A DNA stretch of 64,000 bases from Mactra quadrangularis (taxonomy: Eukaryota; Mollusca; Bivalvia; Venerida; Mactridae): the NCBI GenBank assembly GCA_025267735.1, contig CM046300.1, positions 32,807,322-32,871,321 on the forward strand. Direction: 5' to 3'. The notes below the pieces were generated by a model, which saw only the letters and a program-made list of their open reading frames with translations, searched no databases and was not told the origin of the DNA. The translations under genes and the position numbers were made by a program. Of this stretch, positions 38,101-48,670 are shown in pieces. Positions within the stretch are counted from its first letter, which is position 1. Every line of letters begins with the position of its first letter.

Positions 38101-41100
38101 AGAGACCGAGACCATCTTTCTTTACTCAATTTGCTTAAAATTATTCAAACCACTGGGTTAATTTATTCTTTGTGGGCATTGAAATTAACACATAGGAAAC
38201 AAAACACAAGTTTTTCCAAAAACAGCCCTGCGTTCAGTTACCGCGAACGTTCTGTAACGTTCTGTAACGTTCGCTAACAGTCATAATTGAACGGCCTGTT
38301 AGCGGGAAACGTTTAAGGCCAACAGCTAACGGTTTAAGTATATGGTACGCGAATATAAAACAACCTGAAACAAAATAGTTCCAGTACATTTTGCAAATTA
38401 GTAACTGCCATAGCGAATAGACTATATCCGAAATTCAAATATTTGGGTTTTCTCCTCCGGTACAAACAAACTTTTACTGTTTCAATGAAAACGTGTGTAA
38501 AAAAGAACAGTAGTATTTAATTCATAGTTCGTGCTGTTTAGCAATAATGTGTATACAACTTTGTTTGTACCGCCTGTGCACGGACGGAAAACCCCATAAA
38601 TTTAAATTCCGGATTAGGTCTAACGAAGTCGGCGGTGTTACTCCCGTTGAGTTAGATCAATACATTTACAAAAAACAACTAAACAAGAAAAAACAGTCCT
38701 CCTCTCCGAATTCTTCTAATAAAATAGAAGTAACGACTCTCATGTCCGCCATCTTTAAACGTTCGCACTTCAACGGGTCGTTCAATTAACCGTTTATAAC
38801 GATAACTGTGTTTGGCTAACGCTAACTGCTAACTGAACGCAGCCCAGATGCTTTGTTCGGAACATAGTCTATTAAATTGTTTTCGTAATTATGTTGACCA
38901 AATTTTAACAAAGTTTCTTGTATCATGTAGGTATTTCAACATAATTATCTAATTGTCATGAAAGGGTAAGACTTAATGTGCCCTGGAGTCAAACTCAAAA
39001 AGTTGCATTTGAAATTAATTGTGCTACCACCGCAGCGCGGCACAAGCTTGTTACTTGTGAGAGAGATGTTTACAAACTTTGTAAAACAATGTGAACACAA
39101 CGAGGAGCATAGTCGTCTGTTAAATACCACTTAACATATCGTATTTTCTCTATCCAAAACCATCAAAAAGTAATGTTGATTCATAATGATATGTACCTTT
39201 TTCATTTTTATCTTTGCAGAAAGTTGAGTTCAAAATAAAACATAGCAACGAGGTCATGATTGGCGACGACTTCCCTATTGAATTCAAAGCAGAGAATGTG
39301 GGAAAATCAAAACGTCACATCAAGTATATGGAGGTGTTTATTACACCGGCATCTTACACCGGGGATGAAGGTCCCGTTCTCTTCAAAAGGATATATAATG
39401 GTATATGGCTGGACTCTGGAGGAAGTAAGTTTCACATGAAAACATAAACTCCATATTAATTGAATATGGAATATATTATTTAACACGAAATTCTCAATAC
39501 AATTGTAATTACTTAACAAAATGTTTTCTGAATATAGAATGTATCATTCAACACGAAATTTATTATACAATCTTTGTTACTTAAAGCACCATGATCAAAA
39601 GTTACACTATTGCTAGACTGAAAAGAAAATGGATATTTATCTATTTCAAATACTTGAAATGAACAAAACTTTTTTTAAATAAAATGCATAATTATGCAAA
39701 ATTTGTTTACATATGTTTATATTATTTATTGCATTTCAAAGTAAAAGTAGATCAAAACCGAAAGAAGAATTTGTTTGTCAATACTTAAAACACTTATTTT
39801 TATCACAATATGTTTAAGATGAAGTCATATGATGGAAAAATCTTACTCCGAATTACATTATTAGGTTCTGGAACAATTTAGTAGGGGTGGCAAAAAGTCT
39901 AGAGGGTGTGCACGGTGGACGCCTGTGGCCTCCGTACTAAATACATGTATAAATAAAAGTGATGATAAAACCGATGTTCAATTTAAAATATAGTAATATA
40001 ACTTATAAATTACCGGTATGCTTTACATGTATGTTGCACAATAAATTCCGTGTTATTTTATTGAAAACACTATATATTTAAATAATATGGTGTTACAAGA
40101 ACTTGCTGGTAATCAAAAGATAGCTAAGGGTCATTGTATGAAAATTCTTACGATATTAAGTGATGTTAAACAGTATAACCTCTAGAGAGCAGCCTTTAAC
40201 AGAACAAATTCTCTGCACAACACTATTTTTTATATTTTCCTAAAATGTAGTACATATTAAAATTAACCTCTGCAGAGCAACTACCTCTGAACAGTGACAC
40301 ACTTTAGTCCCTCCTGGCAGATGTTGTTCAAGAGAGGTTGTACTTGATAAAAATCGGATTTAATGCATTTGGTAACACCAAACTCTTGGTTTATTTATAT
40401 ATCACAACACCAGTTTCACTGATCAGACCTTTTTGTCCATGTTTGGAAGCTATAAAATTATCATTTGTTTAAGAAAAAATAATAGGAAACTTATTTTTCA
40501 GTAACTTCATTCAAAGAAGTATTAACTGTTAGCAACTATTTTGCACACCTGATTGAACAAGTTAGTCTTAAAATTCACCTACTTGCTCTGGTTTATCCTC
40601 CAGAAGGAAGTAACATAGACCAAAATTTCTCAAAGGTACATGACTTCCGGTTCCGTCGTCCTGATCTATATGTTGAGGTAAGTATAAAACCCAAGTATCC
40701 GGTATGAAGTGGCTGCTGCAAATTCATCAACATCACATTCTATGAACACTACTAGAATACTGTTCATTAGCCTAGCTTTGACTTCCGTGTCTGCGTAAAT
40801 AGTGTCAGTCCTCTTAGCAAGTCGATTTTTCCATGGCTCTAAGTGACACAAGAAACAACGCTTCCGCAAATATGTATTGTAATATATGGTGCTACATGCT
40901 GCATTTCAAAATAATGCCAGTTATATTGCGTTACTCATCCTACTTATGGTCTAAGGATAGACCTAGATCTCTAAACTCATTTTTTAGACAAATAAACAAC
41001 CCTCATTCGTCTCTAGCCGACAAACACCTTACTACAAAGGTAAGCGGTAGTATGGACATTAAATGATTAAACACCTTGAGGGTATGTTGGTCCTACACTG

Positions 41101-42323
41101 GAACCGAACCTACGATCCCTGGATTCGAAATCAAAGTAAATTTCAATCGATAAAACCTCGCATTGGGTAACTGTGTGAGCTCAGTGGCATAAGGTCAGTT
41201 ATTCAAGGCGGGACGAGGCCTTGTACTGGTACATTCTAAAAAACTTTCCGGCTTATTTAACTAAATTCGTTGGAAAGGGATGCTAGTTGACAGAGGCCTG
41301 TTTTAAAGTATATTTTTAAAAGTTCCGGTGTGTGCAGGATAAATATCATTCTAGTACACAAGATATTTCAAGAGTCATGGTCAATAAAAATTTTGCTATT
41401 GGCTTAGTGCGAGGATTGACAAAGATATGCTTCTTTACGGACGAAATTAAGTTCGGAAATTCATTGTATACGTTGTTGATCTCAGAATGTCATTCGTGGA
41501 GCTGTATTAAAATCATATGCTTTGTTTTACTTTTTAGGGTCCAAAAACTGGAGAATTAGGAGTTCCAGTGGATTTCAAAGTAAGCTTTAGGAATCCTACA
41601 CCAATAACACTGACAAATTGTAAGGTATTCATGGGAAGTGCTGGATTTAATGATATTAACGACTTCAAAGCGCCGTAAGTATAACCTTTTTCTTGCTTTT
41701 TTCGGGGGGGGGGGGGTTAATGTCACAGCAACACATTGTGTAGGTCATATTTCGGCGACAAGTTAACCTACACATCGTTCCGGAAAAGGACTTTTTGAAA
41801 GAATGAAGTTTCACCTGCTAGAAACATTCATAATCATCTTTAAAGCTTACCTTACTGACACAACGTCGCTCACATCTTCATAATTAATGTGAAGCATTTG
41901 ACATGCATTGTTTTTTGATTTGGGGGTTACATACGTAATAAAAAAAGTTCACGATATCAATTTATCAAAAAGAAACTACTCTTGCCACATAAGTCATGCA
42001 ACCACCCGAAATTCCTTATCTTTATTGTAAAAAAATCATTGTTGCCTCTCTTTGAGTAAGTTCTGCAACTTGGTCCTAGTAAAAAATGTCGGTGAGCTAC
42101 TACTATGTTGTATAAACAACTTTTGATATTGATAACTATAAATCTCATTTTCATATCTAATTCAATTTTTTCTATTGTTTATAGGGATATTCCTCCTGGA
42201 AAGACGTTTTCACACACATTCACACTCGTACCAAGGAAGAAAGGCTCTCATCATGTTATATTTTCATTCGAATGTGATGGGCTAGCTGATATTTCCGGTG
42301 CAGGACTTATAAAAATATCTTAG
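26057..42323 (+). CDS. Protein-glutamine gamma-glutamyltransferase (transglutaminase), 18 exons, 827 aa
   Basis: The enzyme joins glutamine side chains to lysines, forming isopeptide cross-links; invertebrate members clot haemolymph or stabilise matrix. Coding exons: 26057-26172, 27870-27970, 28422-28542, 29028-29194, 29626-29756, 31022-31175, 31631-31749, 32269-32382, 33992-34163, 34634-34778, 35389-35492, 35894-36056, 36552-36673, 37562-37659, 39220-39424, 40502-40677, 41538-41674, 42185-42323. All join in frame to 2,484 bases including the stop. Residues 1-92 are a Tyr/Arg-rich then Pro/Lys-rich extension with no signal peptide. The N-terminal beta-sandwich follows (about 93-210), then the papain-like core with GQCWVF (Cys389), His450, Asp473 and Trp355, and two C-terminal beta-barrels (about 610-827). 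All key residues are present, so the protein should be active and calcium-dependent like its family. The exact paralogue is not determined. Confidence 0.93.
26173..27869. other. Intron 1, with a possible alternative exon
   Basis: 1,697 bp of AT-rich DNA. Segment 26396-26510 has an acceptor (TTCGCAG) and a donor (TTTGCAG|GTAAAT). It is open in the frame that would join exon 2 in the same phase as exon 1. It cannot be a simple cassette between exons 1 and 2 because its acceptor phase does not fit, and no in-frame ATG is visible. Nothing else is recognised in this intron. Confidence 0.4.
27870..27970 (+). CDS. Transglutaminase coding exon 2
   Basis: Acceptor CTTTTGCAG, donor GTAATT. It continues the N-terminal extension with a strongly basic stretch ([14 protein letters not shown]). 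Such basic clusters may bind membrane lipid, nucleic acid or matrix, but that is inference. The frame joins exons 1 and 3 cleanly. Confidence 0.7.
28422..28542 (+). CDS. Transglutaminase coding exon 3
   Basis: Acceptor CTTTCCTAG, donor CA|GTAAGT. It encodes a Pro/Lys-rich linker ([16 protein letters not shown]) and then the first strand of the Transglut_N domain, [17 protein letters not shown], matching the family's start with its conserved EN pair. Confidence 0.88.
29028..29194 (+). CDS. Transglutaminase coding exon 4
   Basis: Encodes the HTDDYE to LSIG part of the N-terminal beta-sandwich, including [20 protein letters not shown]. The family hallmark LVVRRGQ-F is recognisable here. Donor G|GTAAAA. 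Confidence 0.93.
29626..29756 (+). CDS. Transglutaminase coding exon 5
   Basis: Acceptor CATTACAG, donor ATG|GTATGT, ending in phase 0. It encodes [14 protein letters not shown] to SGNDIDIM, the middle strands of the N-terminal domain. Confidence 0.9.
30681..30876 (-). mobile_element. tRNA-derived SINE in intron 5, antisense
   Basis: The minus strand shows an A box (TAGCGCAGTTGGAGCA) and a B box (GGTTCGTATCCC) at the 30,880 side. A 3' end near 30,685 reads GACGCCGTAAAATG and ends ...GGCGTTAAAC. The 3' end resembles that of the 7850-8157 SINE, but the head derives from a different tRNA-like sequence, so it is a distinct subfamily. Confidence 0.75.
31022..31175 (+). CDS. Transglutaminase coding exon 6
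   Basis: Encodes [16 protein letters not shown] and ends ILFNPWCK. The LFNPWCKDD motif, completed by exon 7, marks the boundary between the N-terminal domain and the catalytic core in this family. Donor G|GTGAGC. Confidence 0.94.
31631..31749 (+). CDS. Transglutaminase coding exon 7
   Basis: Acceptor TATTTTCAG, donor ATG|GTATGA. It encodes [19 protein letters not shown] and [15 protein letters not shown], the start of the catalytic core. The [14 protein letters not shown] run corresponds to the conserved ...W-F-QFE segment. Confidence 0.93.
32269..32382 (+). CDS. Transglutaminase coding exon 8
   Basis: Exactly 38 codons, phase 0 at both ends. It encodes [13 protein letters not shown] to RLIAQM, with the conserved D-P-V-SR-I region ([14 protein letters not shown]). 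Confidence 0.93.
32383..33991. other. Intron 8
   Basis: 1,609 bp. Close to the donor are short tandem copies of GAGCTCAAAGAGC (about 32411-32440). A related inverted bit (AAGCTCGCTTTGAGG) sits near 33355, so these may be ends of a decayed element. A minus-strand frame at 32641-32853 is described separately. Confidence 0.4.
32641..32853 (-). CDS. Possible antisense exon, unrecognised
   Basis: The minus-strand frame starts at an ATG (32853) with [20 protein letters not shown] and stays open past the consensus donor TTG|GTAAGT at about 32640. The translated part is about 71 residues, mixed charged and hydrophobic, with no family I know. It lies in an intron of the opposite-strand transglutaminase gene. 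It could be the first exon of a nested gene, part of an old transposon, or chance. Confidence 0.2.
33992..34163 (+). CDS. Transglutaminase coding exon 9 (active-site cysteine)
   Basis: Encodes [14 protein letters not shown], then [12 protein letters not shown], then KYGQCWVF. The Cys is the nucleophile (residue 389). The Trp of VGNW (355) aligns with the oxyanion-stabilising Trp241 of human TGM2. This is the most conserved exon of the gene. Confidence 0.97.
34634..34778 (+). CDS. Transglutaminase coding exon 10
   Basis: Encodes [20 protein letters not shown], the classic RCLGIP-R-VTN-SAHD motif. The rest is an acidic, variable stretch ending FSDCVW. Donor TG|GTAAGT; the split Trp codon is completed by exon 11. 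Confidence 0.96.
35283..35338. mobile_element. Fragment of the 16564-type MITE in intron 10
   Basis: GATATCCGA...GTAGAAGATCGCCG...GTAGTTCC matches one terminal repeat of the 341-bp MITE at 16564-16904. No partner end is visible, so it is a broken copy or a solo terminus, about 50 bases before exon 11. Confidence 0.5.
35389..35492 (+). CDS. Transglutaminase coding exon 11 (catalytic His and Asp)
   Basis: Encodes [15 protein letters not shown] with catalytic His450, then [12 protein letters not shown] with catalytic Asp473. The 23-residue spacing between them equals that of human TGM2 (335 to 358). Donor G|GTATGT. Confidence 0.97.
35894..36056 (+). CDS. Transglutaminase coding exon 12
   Basis: Encodes [16 protein letters not shown], then [13 protein letters not shown]. 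The G-CGP-PV-AIK-G and FAEVNAD motifs are typical of the core just after the catalytic Asp. Confidence 0.95.
36552..36673 (+). CDS. Transglutaminase coding exon 13
   Basis: Encodes [14 protein letters not shown] and the NEYKYPEG end of the catalytic core. The VGK-ISTK and YKYPEGS-E-R motifs contribute to a calcium site in vertebrate homologues; equivalence here is by family knowledge. Confidence 0.94.
36767..36968 (-). mobile_element. SINE in intron 13, antisense, shortened
   Basis: Same family as 7850-8157. The tRNA head lies on the minus strand (B box complement GGGAATCGAACCC near 36899-36911, A box complement CTACCAACTGAGCT near 36941), as do the Pol III boxes. The body is shorter by roughly 100 bases, lacking the segment between the CTTTCGTGGAGC and CTAAATC blocks' inner parts. 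The 3' end reads GCCGTTATATGACCT and ends ...ACGGCGTTAAAC. Confidence 0.85.
37562..37659 (+). CDS. Transglutaminase coding exon 14
   Basis: Encodes [17 protein letters not shown] and a charged linker between core and first C-terminal barrel. It ends in phase 0 before GTAAGG. Confidence 0.9.
38225..38845. mobile_element. MITE of the outer-MITE family in intron 14, ~620 bp
   Basis: The left end CCCTGCGTTCAGTTACCGCG is almost identical to the right tip of the 24207-25860 element. The other end, reverse-complemented, reads CTGCGTTCAGTTAGCAGTTA, giving a terminal inverted repeat of about 13-16 bases with further partial matches (AACGTT and GCTAAC motifs). The target-site duplication is unclear. 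The frame at 38547-38789 inside it has no recognisable domain. Confidence 0.7.
39220..39424 (+). CDS. Transglutaminase coding exon 15
   Basis: Encodes [20 protein letters not shown] and most of the first C-terminal beta-barrel, ending in phase 1 before GTAAGT. Confidence 0.92.
39462..39584. repeat. Two-copy ~69-bp tandem repeat in intron 15
   Basis: Two adjacent diverged copies share AACACGAAATT and TACAAT...TTACTTAA at 69-bp spacing, just after exon 15. Confidence 0.6.
40171..40345. mobile_element. Small pogo-like MITE in intron 15
   Basis: The left end CAGTATAACCTCTAGAGAGC and the right end, reverse-complemented CAAGTACAACCTCTCTTGAAC, form an imperfect inverted repeat of the CAGTA-AACCTCT type. 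An extra AACCTCTGCAGAGCA copy lies inside. Flanking TA bases are not clean, so the call is tentative. It lies about 155 bp before exon 16. Confidence 0.4.
40502..40677 (+). CDS. Transglutaminase coding exon 16
   Basis: Encodes [19 protein letters not shown] to FRRPDLYVE, completing barrel 1 and entering barrel 2. The [12 protein letters not shown] pattern (pL-I-V) is typical of the inter-barrel strand. Confidence 0.92.
41065..41185 (-). mobile_element. Degenerate SINE-like remnant in intron 16
   Basis: CACTGGAACCGAACCTACGATCC resembles the complement of a tRNA B box, and GTGTGAGCTCAG may be remains of an A-box side. No tail or target duplication is visible. It is old or partial. Confidence 0.35.
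41538..41674 (+). CDS. Transglutaminase coding exon 17
   Basis: Encodes [20 protein letters not shown] and [14 protein letters not shown], matching the conserved F-NPL---L--C-F--EG-G of barrel 2. Donor CC|GTAAGT. Confidence 0.94.
41704..41815 (-). mobile_element. Poly-G tract and SINE tail fragment in intron 17
   Basis: A run of 13 G (41704-41716) is followed by TTAATGTCACAGCAACACATTGTGTAGGTCATATTTCGGCG, which parallels the complement of the 3' body of the 7850-8157 SINE family. Only the tail half is present. The G run may be an assembly-sensitive site. Confidence 0.6.
42185..42323 (+). CDS. Transglutaminase coding exon 18 (terminal)
   Basis: Encodes [20 protein letters not shown] and ends LIKIS then TAG. 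The P-G-K----F-P-K-G pattern is the family's C-terminal signature. The normal length of barrel 2 shows the gene is not truncated. Confidence 0.95.
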
Positions 42324-42423
42324 GTCTTTATCCTGATATACATCTTATTTTTGATGTGATATTTTTTGTTAAGTTTAACGTTTAAATTGTTAAAAATTTA
42401 GAAGTGTTTCGAATAAGTAAATG

Positions 42424-42429
42424 AATAAA
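42424..42429 (+). terminator. Polyadenylation signal of transglutaminase
   Basis: AATAAA lies 101 bases after the stop codon and is followed by a T-rich stretch. It is the first such hexamer after the stop. Further AATAAA motifs occur downstream, so alternative 3' ends are possible. Confidence 0.6.
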
Positions 42430-44557
42430 ATTTATTTGGTTGAAAAGACTCATTTAATTAAGTATCCATATCAGTCAGAATATTGCCGCAATATCATTAA
42501 CTAACCAGCACACTGTTACATTTATGTTGTTAAATCATATTGGAATGTTAACACAGCGATAGTTTTCATTTCTTTGTTATTTAGTTATCGCTTTAATCTT
42601 CGTATTAACATCATTATAATTAATATATTATGTTCAATGCATGATGAAGTTAATGAAATTAATATTCTTTACACCAATGTGATTTACTAAGATTGCCTTA
42701 CATATTGTGTCAGTCTAAGTCAAATATGAACTTGGTTGTGATATTTATTCCTAATTTTAGTTTTGGTTTAGTTGTTTTTTTATTAATTGTGATACAATAA
42801 TATTGTTACATTAAAGCCACTACATTTATATTAAGGTATATTTATTTACATCAATCATGAAAACTATTTTACATGTAAAACCTTGCAATTATCAAATATA
42901 ACATGCATTACATACACAGTTAACATGTAAAATCATTTTGCTTTCTAAGTTAAGGTTTGACAAAGTGCCTTTATCTTAATCAAAGCGCCGATAGCGCTGT
43001 CAGACATGGGTTTTTGGTAGAGTATGTGGCTGTATACAACTCATGGATTGTTATCGCATAATGCGGACTATATTAATTGCAGTAGTAATTATCCCTTTAT
43101 TTGCGCGCGCACAACCGAATGTAATCGTCCGCGACAAATTTTTTGATGAGAATTTGCCATAGTCCACTACGAAACATTGGGAAACCTCATGTAAAAACTC
43201 TTTTATAAGAGCAAGTTATATTCATTTTGCTCTATATTTTTAATGTTAGGAGTAATTTGTTTTATAATGGTTTTATTGTGTGTTTTATCATGAGTTTTCA
43301 AACTATTACTTGGTTTTGTTGTAAAAGGTTGTTGTTGGTGATGGTTTAAGCTTATTTTAGGTTTTCATTGATATCTCTACGCTCATACTTTAGTCCTTAA
43401 TATGCATATTTTACTCTTTTTACACCTATATTCAATATTTATATTCTGTTTCTGTTTCACTCCTGCCATTGTATAATGTATGTGTTTGTCTGCTTCTCTG
43501 GTGAAATCTCTTCCCATGAGGTAAAAAAATACTCAATGCTTGTGCTATTGTTATAATATCTTGAACACGTCTATAAATACATGTTTCCTGCTTTACAATA
43601 ATACATGGTGTTATTGGTAAAAAAATACTGTAAAAATATAAAATCTGAAATCTATAAACTGAAAATATATGCATGAAAATAACCAAACAAAATACAGTAA
43701 AAACTTATAAAGTCGAAACAATCGTCGATGTTGGAATTACATTGCTTTTGATTTTAATAATTGCGTCAATAAAAGTGTGGCTACGCCCATCATCTCTCAG
43801 CGAAAAACTTGGCCTTTCTTGAATTTTGCGAATATTCTTTATGTCTTTCTGAGTCACTTTGAGAACCGTGTAAATATACTAAGTTGTATTAAATCATTCA
43901 TTATGATCACTTCTTAGTATAATAAATGAAACATTCGTATTTTCTTTTGCCAAAAGTCATTAACCTTTAACCATGTAGGTCCGTTGTAAAATATTATATT
44001 ATAAATACTATAATATAAAAGAAAATAATATATGCTAAAAAACATTTATTTGTTCCTAATCGTAAACTGACTGGAGAGTGCACAATAAACCGTTGCTTAT
44101 ATTTATATGGTTAACAAATACATTTAACCACTTTCTATATTTTACACTTAGTAAGATAAACAGTTGTAATATTATACAATGTATTAGTTTGCTTTTGGCT
44201 TTTTTATATTTAAAGAGCTTTTATGTATTACATGTATATTTGCTCTCAAAGATTTATGCAATAAAACAATAAAAAATAACTTCATTGTCTTTCATATCTG
44301 TAAGCTTTCGCTTTATGAGTTTTATATCCACGAAACTGATATGTTAAAAATAGTATATAAATGTACCCCTATACATTTATATTGTTACGAAAGCGATGAG
44401 GCGTATCTTTCATCATTTTTATCCACTAGACCATGTTTTAAACATGCATTTAGTTTTATTTTAAATCGATGTTTGGCAGGTTTGTATTGAAAGGTTAGTT
44501 AAGGCATGCAATCAACAAATGTACCCTTGGTGTTGTACACTGTGATACTTATATAGT
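42430..44557. other. AT-rich intergenic DNA downstream of transglutaminase
   Basis: No gene supported. Frames of 64-84 codons have no domain or splice support. The right edge is set where similarity to the 10-kb unit resumes (GTACTTTCTACAA at about 44558, matching about 6868 in unit A). Confidence 0.45.
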
Positions 44558-47500
44558 ACTTTCTACAATTGCTCGTATTTAACAATGTCTTGTTATTTTT
44601 GGTCATTTTAAACTGACCATCGACCTAGGTTAGTCAATTATAATATGGAAATGCATCATGAAGTTATCTTGTGATTTAACCTGCATTATCAAAGTATTGT
44701 AAAATCTTGAAGGTCACGTTACGATATTATTAGTCCCTACATTCCTTATGAAATTCATAATAAATACAGATACCCCTTTCTATTGAAGCACACAACTTCT
44801 TAATACTCTCGTTAATCTAAACAAAACTTTATTGGACAGAAGTTACGAGGAATATATTGTCTTTTATTAGGTAAACGTCTATAAAGATGTCGTAAACGAT
44901 GATACAGGTTTCCTGGTGTATTACCTAATCAATTTTATTACTGTCACATTGCCAGGCATTTTATGAGTCTTGAATGAAATACTCTGAAGTATATCTGAAG
45001 TATGTCAACAGTAAATTAATTTTCTAAAGACTACTTGGTAATAGAGACAAATTGACCGCTTACTAAGTATACTACATATTTTTTATAATAAAACCATGAT
45101 TACAATTACTAAAAAGGAGCCAGTGATAGTTTGATATTCAAATTTCAGGAAGCGGACTAAAGAAAGGTAAATCCAAGTTGTTAGAACTTGATTCACTTAA
45201 AATAATTCACACATACATGTATGTATATATCAACTAAATCAATTAACATTGGCTGAGGTGGTTTCATAAAATGTTTCTGTTTTAATTTTAATAGCATGTT
45301 GTGAACATATTAACATTCATCAGGCATTGCGTACTGATTAAATTTTGAAAGAAAAAATCGCTTGCAGTAAAATAGAGAACAGTTTCTAGAGATTTTTTAA
45401 ATTATTCTTTTTGGTATTAAATCTTCGTAAGCATCGACTGTTAAAGACAGGCTCATTAAGTTTTTGAGTGTGCAAATGACGATAGTTTGCCTGTGGCTTT
45501 CATGAAGAAATATGTAGAGTAAAAATGAGCGTAGATGAAGTGCCTTTATAAAAGTACTTGTAAACTATTTTAAATGTTTTAAAATAGTTTTAACGTTGTT
45601 GAATCAACACCACTGTAGAGCAGTTATTATCACGCACGACTTTAAATACGGCGATCCTTGTTCGTTTCCGAACAGTGACTGGTCATTCATTCCATGAAAA
45701 CACGAAATAAAAGAACCGTTACATAATTATTTAAGTTTAATGACTGAGACGATGTTCGCTAAGATTAAGTCGGTAATAATGGAATTTTTTTTTATATAAA
45801 TTATAGTTAATATACATGTATATACTGTCTTGAATTTGGTGATATATTTTCATATCTTATTAATATAGAACAAATATAGCAAAGGAACATTTCATGAACT
45901 ATGGTGTGTCGTAAAACGTGCTAGCTATAAAATAATTCGGTGAATTTTACTGCGTCACACAAGAAATTCTTCTCTATGGTGTATCATAAAATCTTTAGTA
46001 TCGGCTTCAATGCGTCACAGTTTTACGTAATGGCATTTAGCAAAATTCATATGTGTGCAGTGACTTGTAACATGCCGTAGAAAATATCAATGGTTTATGA
46101 GAATAAAATACTTTTTTCCATTAAATAGTGAACATTATACATGTTTTAATGCTAATGGGTTAACTATGAACTTAGTAATATCAATATTCGTTGTATGAGT
46201 TCTTTGTTGGAAAACGCTGATAAAAAGATTTATTTATAACATTCTCAACCATTTATAAGCACATACATGTAATACAACTCAATACTTTAACCATGTTACA
46301 CAAAATCTTCTTTTGTTTCTTGCAAACAAATCATTGTGGTTTTTTTCGTTCTAGAAAAGGAACTAATTCATTTTATAAAAAAATGTCATATAAAGAAAAA
46401 ATTGATAAACATTGTAAATATCTATTAAAGAGTAGTTAAACACTAATGAAGACAAAGTATCATTTGTTAACAGGTCGGAAAACTGTTTTGCCAGTATGAA
46501 AGAAACACAAAATCCTGAAACTACTGCACATTTAATCTTTATAGGTCGTCTAGGATAACATCAGATAACTTTCAAGCTTTACCATTGTCACACAGGTGAA
46601 TATAGGTAAAGGATAATTTAAATAAATTATACCAACAAATAAAAATTAAATGTATTGACAATTTATGTCATCAGTACTACTAGAGTACTGGATATAATGT
46701 CGTACATTTAATAAAGGTGTTCAAATCTAGGTTTACAGTATTTTATTTATCATTTTGAGATTTTCTATTTTTTATGTGACATGCTAGACTTCTTATTTCG
46801 TGACATTATAATAAATAAACAGAATTTACTTCGTCATTTTGCCTCGTACTCAAGTGTCCTGGACCAAGACAATAATTCTTTGCTCCAAAATCAAACTGTC
46901 TAATTTAAAATTTATGTATAAATCGAAATACATGTATATAATTTTGGTTTTTAAGAAAGTCGTAGATATTTCCATCATACATTTCACTATTTACTATTAA
47001 AGCAAAAAGACGTTAATGACCTTTTTATTTGATTTCTAAGATTCATTGGACATAAGTTGACAATAATTGGTACTCTTTGAGACATCAACTCCATAAGTCA
47101 TTTTGACATAATTAAATAATACGAGAATTTTTTTAACAAAATGTGAGATAGTAAAAAAACAAAAGAATTAACTTAGGAAATGTCAATCTAAAATTAAACT
47201 GGACTGACAGATACCAAAAATAAGTGTAAGTATAGACAATAAATTTAAACGTTTAAGTGTTTGAAGTGAAAATTAACCGAAACTTGAAGTTATTAAAACA
47301 TGTTGATGTAGCTAATAGTACGAGTTTTAAAAGCAGCAAAAGAAATATAGTATTGCCTTAAAGTTTTAAGTGTATAAAACAAACTAACAACAACAATTTT
47401 AAACAAATTAACTATAATTAAAAGCTGACTAGGAACTAATGCTACCTCACATTGTATGTTTATGTATGTGTATCAATATGTAAAATAATGTCTCTCTTTA

Positions 47501-48670
47501 CTAACAAAATGGCAAAATCGTTTCTTTGTTATCATCGACAAATTATATGCCAGATTGAAACTAAGGTCTTCCATTTGTGATCAGAAATTCTACTTTACAG
47601 CAGACAGAAATCGTAAAAGTGATTTTATCTATCTATGTAATTACTATATGGAAATGACCGTACTTATATAAGAAGGTAATCATTGAAAAGCTTTTTTTAT
47701 CTTCTATAATGCAAGGATTTATTCAAGGTGTTACAGTTTTGCCCTCTTAAATGAGAGAAGCCTAAACTCTAATATTTTGAAAGTACTACAATGTATTTCA
47801 TTTAAATTTGTCACTGTTTGTAAACAATTGTCTGTGGAATTTTACGTTAATCCGTGTTATCATGATGTTAACTTCTACGTTGTTCTACTATGTTTCATTC
47901 ACTAGTAATAATTTTTCTTCGATAATGTAACACGACAAAATCTCCGTATACGGGAAAAGCATATAGTTTTATGTCTACCTCGGTCAAAAATCAACCTTGA
48001 GAAGCTATATTTAAAATTTGGCGTGCTAATTATTTAAAAGAAACCAAACTTTCTTAGTTAGCATTTCTTTTTAAGTAAACTAATCTACAAGTGTAAATCA
48101 TCAATTTATCAATACAGTTCCTGTCTATAATTAGTAATATATAATTGTCTATTGGGTAGCCTTAGAAATTGCAACAAACGTTTGCTGTAATGTTCTTCTA
48201 ATTCTAATAACTGTCTATATTAAACGGGTTAGTTTTATATATTCGGACATATTGTCGAAATTGCTTTGATTTAGTTAAGTCATGTAACCGCGGAAACATT
48301 TTCATTTAAGTCCGTTTCTTTTTATCCCTGATTTAATAAGTCACCGTAGTTCCCAAGTTTTAATGAATTTGATAAATAGAAAGACATAAATACTCTGCTT
48401 GAGTTTAGTCTATTTGAAAGAAGTACTATGTTTTAAAAAAAAGTTGAATGCCATTTGACCTACGATGCTTTTTCGTCGTATTTTTATATCAGTAGACTCT
48501 CGGGCGTCTAATAAAAATAGTACTGACACATTTTGCAAAGTAAATATTATTACATATTATCAAAAACACGTCTGCAGTAGTAAGAAGAATAATCCTTATA
48601 CGAGCCTTTTATTTATACTGCTATTTGCTCCACATCCTTTAGAATGATTGATAAACTGAAGTGAATGATA

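Larger units (their letters stand above)
26026..42429 (+). other. Transglutaminase gene, whole locus (5'UTR to first poly(A) signal)
   Basis: Eighteen coding exons are flanked by canonical AG acceptors and GT donors. A possible 5'UTR segment starts after the acceptor TTATTTCAG at 26025, so at least one non-coding exon and the true promoter probably lie further upstream, unseen. The stop is at 42321-42323, and the first AATAAA follows at 42424-42429. Introns range from 401 to 1,697 bp. Introns 5, 10, 13, 14, 15, 16 and 17 hold repeat insertions or repeats, annotated separately. The others hold nothing I recognise, apart from possible extra exons in introns 1 and 8. Confidence 0.85.

Noticed and set aside
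48465..48647. 60-codon frame similar to one at 58171-58377
   Set aside because: Similarity reflects the duplicated DNA. The two differ in start, length and internal indels, with no domain.
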